NCBI GenBank assembly: GCA_021790555.1
Contig: JAJYGY010000366.1
Coordinates: 600-6,707, forward strand
Direction: 5' to 3'
DNA from: a bacterium
GTDB lineage: Bacteria; Oederibacteriota; JAJYGY01
DNA length: 6,108 nt
The notes beneath the pieces are model-generated. The model was given only the letters and a program-made list of their open reading frames with translations. It did no database searches and was not told where the DNA came from. Position numbers and translations under genes: made by a program. Below, in pieces: positions 1 to 4,152 of the stretch; position 1 is the first letter of the stretch; every line of letters starts with the position of its first letter.

Positions 1-806
1 ATCCCCAGCCAATCGCGGGCCCAGAAGTGGATGCCGTTGTCCAGGGACTGGATGGCCCCGGCCACCCCGGCGGCCTTGTCCAGGTCGTCCACCTTCACCC
101 CTATCTGGGTGACGGCCCCCTGGGCGTCGAAGAGGCGCTGGGCATCCGCCAGCGACATGTAGATCAGGCCCGAATCGTACTCGTAGAAGCCGGTGTCGAA
201 GATCCCCGCCACCCTCACCTTGGCCACCCGGGGCATCATGCCGGCGGGGGTCATGTGGAAGACCGGCGTGAAGAGCGTCAGCTCCTGGCCGTCGGCCACG
301 TTCAGGTTGTCGGCAAGCTCCTTGCCCAGCAGCACCGGGGCGATCCGGGGCGTGGAGGTGGCGTCGGCCACGCTGTCGGGCACCTGCAGGGCGGCCAGGC
401 TGCCGGACTTCATGAAGCGGTCCAACTGGCTGATGCCGGACTGGGCCTTGGGCAGGATGCCTTCCATCATCACACCCAGCACGGCGCTGTCGGACTTCAG
501 CATCACCTGGTTTTCGTAGATCGGGGCGGCCGCCACGACGTGGGGCTGGGCCAGGATCTCCTTGAGCAGGGGCTGGTAGTCCTGCAGCCCGTCCCGCCCG
601 TAGGCGTTGACCAGGACGTCGGCGTTGGTGCCGATGATCTTGTCCTGGATGTCCTGGTCAAAGCCGTTCATCACCGAGATGACCACGATCAGCCCCGCCA
701 CGGACAGGGCCACCCCGGCGATGGCGATGATGGCGATCAGGTTGATGAAGCCGCTGCGCCTTTTAGGCTGCAGGTAGCGGAAGGCCAGGAAGCGCTCGTA
801 GCCCAT
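1..806 (-). CDS. lolC: LolC/LolE-type lipoprotein-releasing ABC transporter permease, N-terminal part (3' end outside window)
   Basis: Inner-membrane permease of the Lol system, which with the ATPase LolD extracts mature lipoproteins from the inner membrane and passes them to the periplasmic carrier. 268 complete codons are visible out of the usual 400-415, so about two thirds is present; it runs off the left edge with no stop. Residues 1-20 (MGYERFLAFRYLQPKRRSGF) form the typical basic cytoplasmic start. A single membrane helix spans about 21-45, followed by the family hallmark VISVMNGFD at 42-50. Residues about 50-268 form the periplasmic MacB_PCD-like domain, including a GIFDTGFYEYDSGLIYMSL stretch at 201-219. 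The three C-terminal membrane helices would be outside. The ATG at 806 lies 3 bases after the lysS stop with only a weak ribosome site (GGCGGGAA), suggesting translational coupling. I cannot distinguish LolC from LolE; a single-permease system is possible. Family assignment is very secure. Confidence 0.93.
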   Translation of the reverse strand, partial: MGYERFLAFRYLQPKRRSGFINLIAIIAIAGVALSVAGLIVVISVMNGFDQDIQDKIIGTNADVLVNAYGRDGLQDYQPLLKEILAQPHVVAAAPIYENQVMLKSDSAVLGVMMEGILPKAQSGISQLDRFMKSGSLAALQVPDSVADATSTPRIAPVLLGKELADNLNVADGQELTLFTPVFHMTPAGMMPRVAKVRVAGIFDTGFYEYDSGLIYMSLADAQRLFDAQGAVTQIGVKVDDLDKAAGVAGAIQSLDNGIHFWARDWLG

Positions 807-809
807 GGG

Positions 810-2333
810 TCATTCCCGCCCCGGGGAGGCCTGGCCCTCCCCTTCCGCCTCCTCCCCGGGCTTCTGCGGCCGAAGCAGGGGAAAGAGGATGACGTCCCGG
901 ATGGAGGCCGAATCGGTGAGGAGCATGGCAAGGCGGTCCACGCCCAGGCCCATGCCTCCCGCCGGCGGCATGCCGTGCTTCAGGGCGCAGACGAAATCCT
1001 CGTCCATGCGGTGGGCCTCCTCGTCGCCCCTCTCGCGGGCCTTCAACTGCTCCAGGAAGCGCCGCTCCTGGTCCAGGGGGTCGTTCAGTTCGGAAAAGCC
1101 GTTGGCCATTTCCCTGCCGAAGATGAACAGCTCGAAGCGGTCGGTGATGTCCTCGCTGCCCGGCTTCTTCTTGGCCAGGGGGGAGATTTCAAGCGGGTAG
1201 TCGGTGATGAAGACGGGCTGGATGAGCCTGGGTTCCACCGCGTGCGCGAACAGCTCCTCCAGGCGCTGGCCCGGGCCCAGCCCGGCCAGCCTGCCGGCGG
1301 GCAGGTGGGCCAGCCGGGAGGCCCAGCCGGCCTCGTCCAGGGATTCCGGATCGACCCCGGCGAAATGCCGCACGGAATCCGCCATCGTCATCCTCTGGAA
1401 GGGCGGCTCCAGGTTCAGTTCCTGGCCCTGGTAGGTGACCCGGGTTCCCCCGCACAGGGCCCGCGCCGCCCTGGCCACCAGCCGCTCGGTCAGCTCCATC
1501 ATGGCCGGACCGTCGGCGTAGGCCTGGTAGGCCTCCACCATGGTGAATTCGGGGTTGTGCTTCACCGAAATCCCTTCGTTGCGGAAGTTCCGGTTCAGCT
1601 CGAAGACCTTCTCGAACCCACCCACCAAAAGCCGCTTCAAATAAAGCTCCGGGGCGATCCTCAAGTACAGTTCCAGGTCCAGCGCGTTATGGTGGGTGAC
1701 GAAGGGCTTGGCCGCCGCCCCGCCCGCCAGGGGCTGCAGGATGGGGGTTTCCACCTCCAGGTAGTCCTGCTCCTCGAAGAAACGCCTTATCTCCGACACC
1801 AGGCGGCTGCGCTTCAGGAATACCTGGAAGACCTCGGGATTGGACATCAGGTCCAGGTAGCGCTGCCGGTAGCGCGTCTCGACATCCTTTAGGCCGTGCC
1901 ATTTTTCCGGGGGGGGCAGCAGGGCCTTGGTGAGCAGCTCCAGGCGCTTCACCTGGACGGTCAGCTCCCCCGTCTTGGTGCGGAAGACCGGGCCCGAAAC
2001 GCCGATGATGTCGCCGAGGTCGAGGCGCTGCAGGATCTTCTGGAAGGCCTCCGGGCCCAGTATGTCCTGCTTCAGGTAGATCTGGAGGCGGCCTTCCTGG
2101 TCGCCAAGGTGGGCGAAGGCGCTTTTTCCGTGGAGCCGAAGGGTGAGCAGGCGCCCGGCCACCGAGACTTCCTCGGCGCCCGGTTCCCCGGTGAGGATCC
2201 CCCCGAACTGGCTCAGCACCCGGGCGCTGGAATGGCTGCGCTCGAAACGGTAGGCGTAGGGGTTGACCCCCTCGCGGCGCAGCTCCTCGGCGCGTTCCAG
2301 CCTTTGCCTGGCGATTTCGCTCGATTCGGACAT
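810..2333 (-). CDS. lysS: Lysyl-tRNA synthetase, class II
   Basis: Cytoplasmic enzyme that joins lysine to tRNA-Lys using ATP. The 507 residues match the usual 490-510. An N-terminal helix (1-22) leads into the anticodon-binding OB fold (about 55-140). The LysRS signature RYRQRYLDLM is at 154-163. Motif 1 lies at about 176-200 (IRRFFEEQDYLEVETPILQP). The lysine-site region AGGAAAKPFVTHHNALDLE is at 203-221. Motif 2 with its FRNEGIS core is at 250-256, followed by HNPEFTMVEAYQAY (259-272). NGFSELNDP is at 411-419. Motif 3 (GMGLGVDRLAMLL) is at 460-472. All class II landmarks are intact, so it should be active. The ATG at 2333 gives a family-typical N-terminus; an upstream ATG at 2352 is out of frame. 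The Shine-Dalgarno is weak (GGGAACGAG, about 9 bases upstream). After the conserved FPLLRP ending there is a short charged tail, 491-507. It heads a unit with lolC, behind its own likely promoter. Confidence 0.98.
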   Translation of the reverse strand: MSESSEIARQRLERAEELRREGVNPYAYRFERSHSSARVLSQFGGILTGEPGAEEVSVAGRLLTLRLHGKSAFAHLGDQEGRLQIYLKQDILGPEAFQKILQRLDLGDIIGVSGPVFRTKTGELTVQVKRLELLTKALLPPPEKWHGLKDVETRYRQRYLDLMSNPEVFQVFLKRSRLVSEIRRFFEEQDYLEVETPILQPLAGGAAAKPFVTHHNALDLELYLRIAPELYLKRLLVGGFEKVFELNRNFRNEGISVKHNPEFTMVEAYQAYADGPAMMELTERLVARAARALCGGTRVTYQGQELNLEPPFQRMTMADSVRHFAGVDPESLDEAGWASRLAHLPAGRLAGLGPGQRLEELFAHAVEPRLIQPVFITDYPLEISPLAKKKPGSEDITDRFELFIFGREMANGFSELNDPLDQERRFLEQLKARERGDEEAHRMDEDFVCALKHGMPPAGGMGLGVDRLAMLLTDSASIRDVILFPLLRPQKPGEEAEGEGQASPGRE

Positions 2334-2394
2334 GCCTGGGTCTCGTTCCCATGAAAAGACGGGAGAAAGGCCTCCCGGGCCGCAAAAACGGGGC

Positions 2395-2425
2395 TTTATA
2401 TTAGCAAAAAGGGTGGAAGGATAAA
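2395..2425 (-). promoter_or_regulatory. Probable sigma-70-type promoter of lysS-lolC
   Basis: This AT-rich island in otherwise GC-rich DNA sits between the upstream terminator and lysS. On the minus strand it carries overlapping -10 candidates: TAATAT (2403-2398) and TATAAA (2400-2395). The best -35-like element, TTTATC (2425-2420), is poor, with a spacer of 16 bases to TAATAT or 19 to TATAAA. Transcription would begin near 2388, giving a leader of about 50-55 bases, too short for a T-box or most riboswitches. The position just after a terminator and before a new gene supports the call; the weak -35 limits confidence, and the lineage's sigma consensus is unknown. Confidence 0.45.
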
Positions 2426-2429
2426 ACTT

Positions 2430-2468
2430 AAAAGCAAAAAAGCCCCCCGGCTTGGCCGGAAGGCTTTT
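2430..2468 (-). terminator. Rho-independent terminator after the PorV-like gene
   Basis: Read on the minus strand, the arm AAAAGCCTTCCGGC (2468-2455), loop CAA (2454-2452) and arm GCCGGGGGGCTTTT (2451-2438) form a 14-bp stem in RNA: twelve Watson-Crick pairs plus two adjacent U-G wobbles. The tail reads TTTTTTGCTTTT, the first run starting inside the stem. It begins 21 bases after the stop of the upstream gene (TAG at 2492-2490). The plus strand can fold too, but its tail is only TTTT followed by CGC, and no plus-strand gene ends here, so it serves the minus strand. Confidence 0.92.
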
Positions 2469-2489
2469 CGCGGGCGGGACCCGCCTTCC

Positions 2490-4124
2490 CTAGAAGGGCT
2501 GTTCCAGCTCGTTCTCCCTCTGCTGCTGGCGGCTCTGGTGGGCCTTGGGAAGCCCGGTCCTGGTCTCATGCGGCACGGCCGACACCCCGTTGGAATAGGC
2601 CGATTCCACCCCGTCGCGGGTGACCGCCGTGACCACGAACCGGTAGGTCAGGCCCGATTTCAGGCCCTTCAGGAAGCAGCGCGGCTCGGTCCACAATCCG
2701 GCGCGGGTCAGCTTGCGGTAGGCCTCGCCGGCCGCCTTGGCGTAATAGACGTTGTAGCCGGCGATGTCCGCCCCGTTTGAGGGCTGCCAGGTGAGCTCGA
2801 CGTTGCCCTCCATCACCCTGCTGCGCAGGTCCCTGGGAGCGCCGGGTTTCCTCGGCACGAAAGGAGTCAGGGAGATCTCGTCCGAGAAGTCGCTCTCCTT
2901 GCCCTTGCCGTTCACCGCCGTCACCACGAAGTAATAGGTCTGGTTGTTCTCCAGCTGGATGCGGAAACGGGCGGCCTTGGAAATGGGCTGGTCGTTGGCC
3001 CGCACGTAGTCGTGCCCGGAGGTCTTGGTGTAGTAGACGTTGTAGCCCACCACGTCGGATTCGGGGGAGAGCTGCCAGCCCAGCAGCACGAAATGGTCCC
3101 CGGCCGTGCCGGTCAGGCCCGTGGGCGCGTTGGGCGCCGCCACCTCGGGACGCGGGATGGGGTTGCCGAAGCTGAAGTCCAGCGAGATGCGGTGCGTGTC
3201 CCCCAGGTCGGAATAGGGCACGAAGGCGTAATCCAGCCCGATGTTGTTCCAGCGGAAGCCCATGCCGGCGGTCAGCCCCCCCACGTCGTAGCCCCCCATG
3301 TAGCCTCCCCGCAGGGCCAGGGTGTTGAAGAGCCAGTACTCCAGGCCGAAATTCTGCCTCCAACGGTTGAAATTGGGGTTGCTCGCGTCCACCGGGTGGT
3401 TCAGGTCGAAATCCAGGACGAAACGGTGCACCTGGGCCAGGCTGAACTGGTAGGAAACCCCCGCGCGCACGTTGGCCACCGAGGGATCGGCGTCGTTGAT
3501 GTAGGTGGCCGTGGTCCCCAGGTTCTGCACCACCAGGGCCGTCCGGAAGCCCGGAAAAGGCTCGGCCATGCCGCCCAGGTCCACCTGGATGGCCGAGGCC
3601 TGCTGGCCCTGCAGGCTGCTGGAGATCAGGCGCAGGTTGGCCCCCGCCGAGATGTTGGAAATCACGAAATCGGTCGAATGGAAATTGCCGAAATTGTGGG
3701 CGTAACCCAGGGTCAGGGCCAGGTCCGAGCCCGTGCCGGCCGCGGACTGGACCGGGATTCCGAAGTCGTTCTGGGTGGAATCGAAGGGCGGCTGCCACAG
3801 GTACACCGTGGAAAAGCCCCAGGAATCCACGCGGCTGCTGGGGAAGGCCAGGGCCGCGGTCTCCAGGTTGATGTCGGCCAGGTAGAAGAGGTGCATGGCC
3901 CTGATCTGGGGACGGTCGATCTGGGTCAGGCCGGCAGGGTTCCAGAAATTGGCGTCGGCGTCGTTGGCCACGGCGGCAAAAGCCTGGCCCATGGCGGCCG
4001 GACGGGCGCCCACGGCGATCTGGGTGAAGGCGGAATTTCCCGTCCCCCCGCCCAGGCACCAGGCGCTTTCAGCCAGAAGCCATCCCGCCGCGGCCAGCCA
4101 GAATATTGTGAGCCTTGGTTTCAT
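2490..4124 (-). CDS. PorV/PorQ (UPF0164)-type outer-membrane protein with two C-terminal fibronectin type III domains
   Basis: Predicted secreted beta-barrel protein of 544 residues. Residues 1-23 look like a Sec signal peptide: KPR start, hydrophobic core IFWLAAAGWLLA, then AWC before LGGG. Trp precedes the Cys, so a lipobox is unlikely. The family signature follows: AVGARPAAMGQAFAAVANDA at 37-56 and FWNPAGL at 60-66. Alternating strands, some ending in aromatic residues, continue to about 321 (HRISLDFSFGN at 311-321), consistent with a FadL-like barrel. Two FN3 domains follow at about 331-421 and 427-518, each with a GYNVYY strand and FVVTAV near its end. A polar, Gln/Arg-rich tail (519-544) ends the protein. 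Known PorV carries type IX secretion cargo at the outer membrane; many UPF0164 proteins outside Bacteroidota have no proven role, so function here is inferred. The start is fixed by a good ribosome site. It lies 28 bases after the upstream surface-protein gene, probably on one transcript. Confidence 0.85.
   Translation of the reverse strand: MKPRLTIFWLAAAGWLLAESAWCLGGGTGNSAFTQIAVGARPAAMGQAFAAVANDADANFWNPAGLTQIDRPQIRAMHLFYLADINLETAALAFPSSRVDSWGFSTVYLWQPPFDSTQNDFGIPVQSAAGTGSDLALTLGYAHNFGNFHSTDFVISNISAGANLRLISSSLQGQQASAIQVDLGGMAEPFPGFRTALVVQNLGTTATYINDADPSVANVRAGVSYQFSLAQVHRFVLDFDLNHPVDASNPNFNRWRQNFGLEYWLFNTLALRGGYMGGYDVGGLTAGMGFRWNNIGLDYAFVPYSDLGDTHRISLDFSFGNPIPRPEVAAPNAPTGLTGTAGDHFVLLGWQLSPESDVVGYNVYYTKTSGHDYVRANDQPISKAARFRIQLENNQTYYFVVTAVNGKGKESDFSDEISLTPFVPRKPGAPRDLRSRVMEGNVELTWQPSNGADIAGYNVYYAKAAGEAYRKLTRAGLWTEPRCFLKGLKSGLTYRFVVTAVTRDGVESAYSNGVSAVPHETRTGLPKAHQSRQQQRENELEQPF
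2571..2846 (-). other. Second fibronectin type III domain of the PorV-like protein
   Basis: Residues about 427-518 show the FN3 pattern: Pro-rich entry (KPGAPRDL), core Trp in VELTWQPS, central strand IAGYNVYYAKAAG, Leu-containing turn (LKGLKSGLTYRF) and closing strands FVVTAV and ESAYSNGVSAVP. It resembles the first FN3 domain closely enough to suggest duplication. Boundaries are by eye. Confidence 0.8.
2862..3134 (-). other. First fibronectin type III domain of the PorV-like protein
   Basis: Residues about 331-421: entry PNAPTGLTG, core Trp in FVLLGWQLS, central strand VVGYNVYYTKTSG, then LENNQTYYFVVTAV and ESDFSDEISLTP. It directly follows the last predicted barrel strand. With usual barrel topology (both ends periplasmic) the domain would face the periplasm, but this is not visible from sequence. 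Confidence 0.8.
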
Positions 4125-4127
4125 CTT

Positions 4128-4134
4128 CTTCCTC
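4128..4134 (-). promoter_or_regulatory. Ribosome binding site that fixes the start of the PorV-like gene
   Basis: GAGGAAG on the minus strand, with the GAGG core 6 bases before the ATG at 4124. A second GGAGG (4144-4140), 15 bases before the ATG, is too far to be the main site. Both lie in the 28-base gap after the preceding stop, supporting independent initiation within a shared transcript. There is no terminator or promoter-like sequence in this gap. Confidence 0.75.
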
Positions 4135-4152
4135 GAGGGCCTCCGTCGCCCG

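Noticed and set aside
27..1892. 621-codon open frame on the plus strand, antisense across lolC and lysS
   Set aside because: Its translation is Gly/His/Gln/Val-rich without recognisable domains, and it lies opposite two well-identified genes. In GC-rich coding DNA stops are rare in this antisense frame, so it is a shadow.
1896..2354. 152-codon plus-strand frame opposite the start of lysS
   Set aside because: Antisense to the conserved OB-fold region of lysS; no homology recognised and no independent signal.
2361..2376. Small hairpin in the lysS leader (GGGAG/CTCCC on the minus strand, then GTCTTTTC)
   Set aside because: Only 5 base pairs with a 6-base loop and a poor U tract; too weak to call an attenuator, and the leader is too short for a T-box.
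2566..4059. 497-codon minus-strand open frame overlapping the PorV-like gene in another frame
   Set aside because: Arg/Gly/Pro-rich product typical of an out-of-frame read in GC-rich DNA; the in-frame gene explains the region fully.
4056..4124. Lipoprotein signal on the PorV-like protein (Cys at residue 23)
   Set aside because: The residues before Cys are S-A-W; Trp at -1 does not fit the lipobox, so an ordinary signal peptidase I site is more likely.
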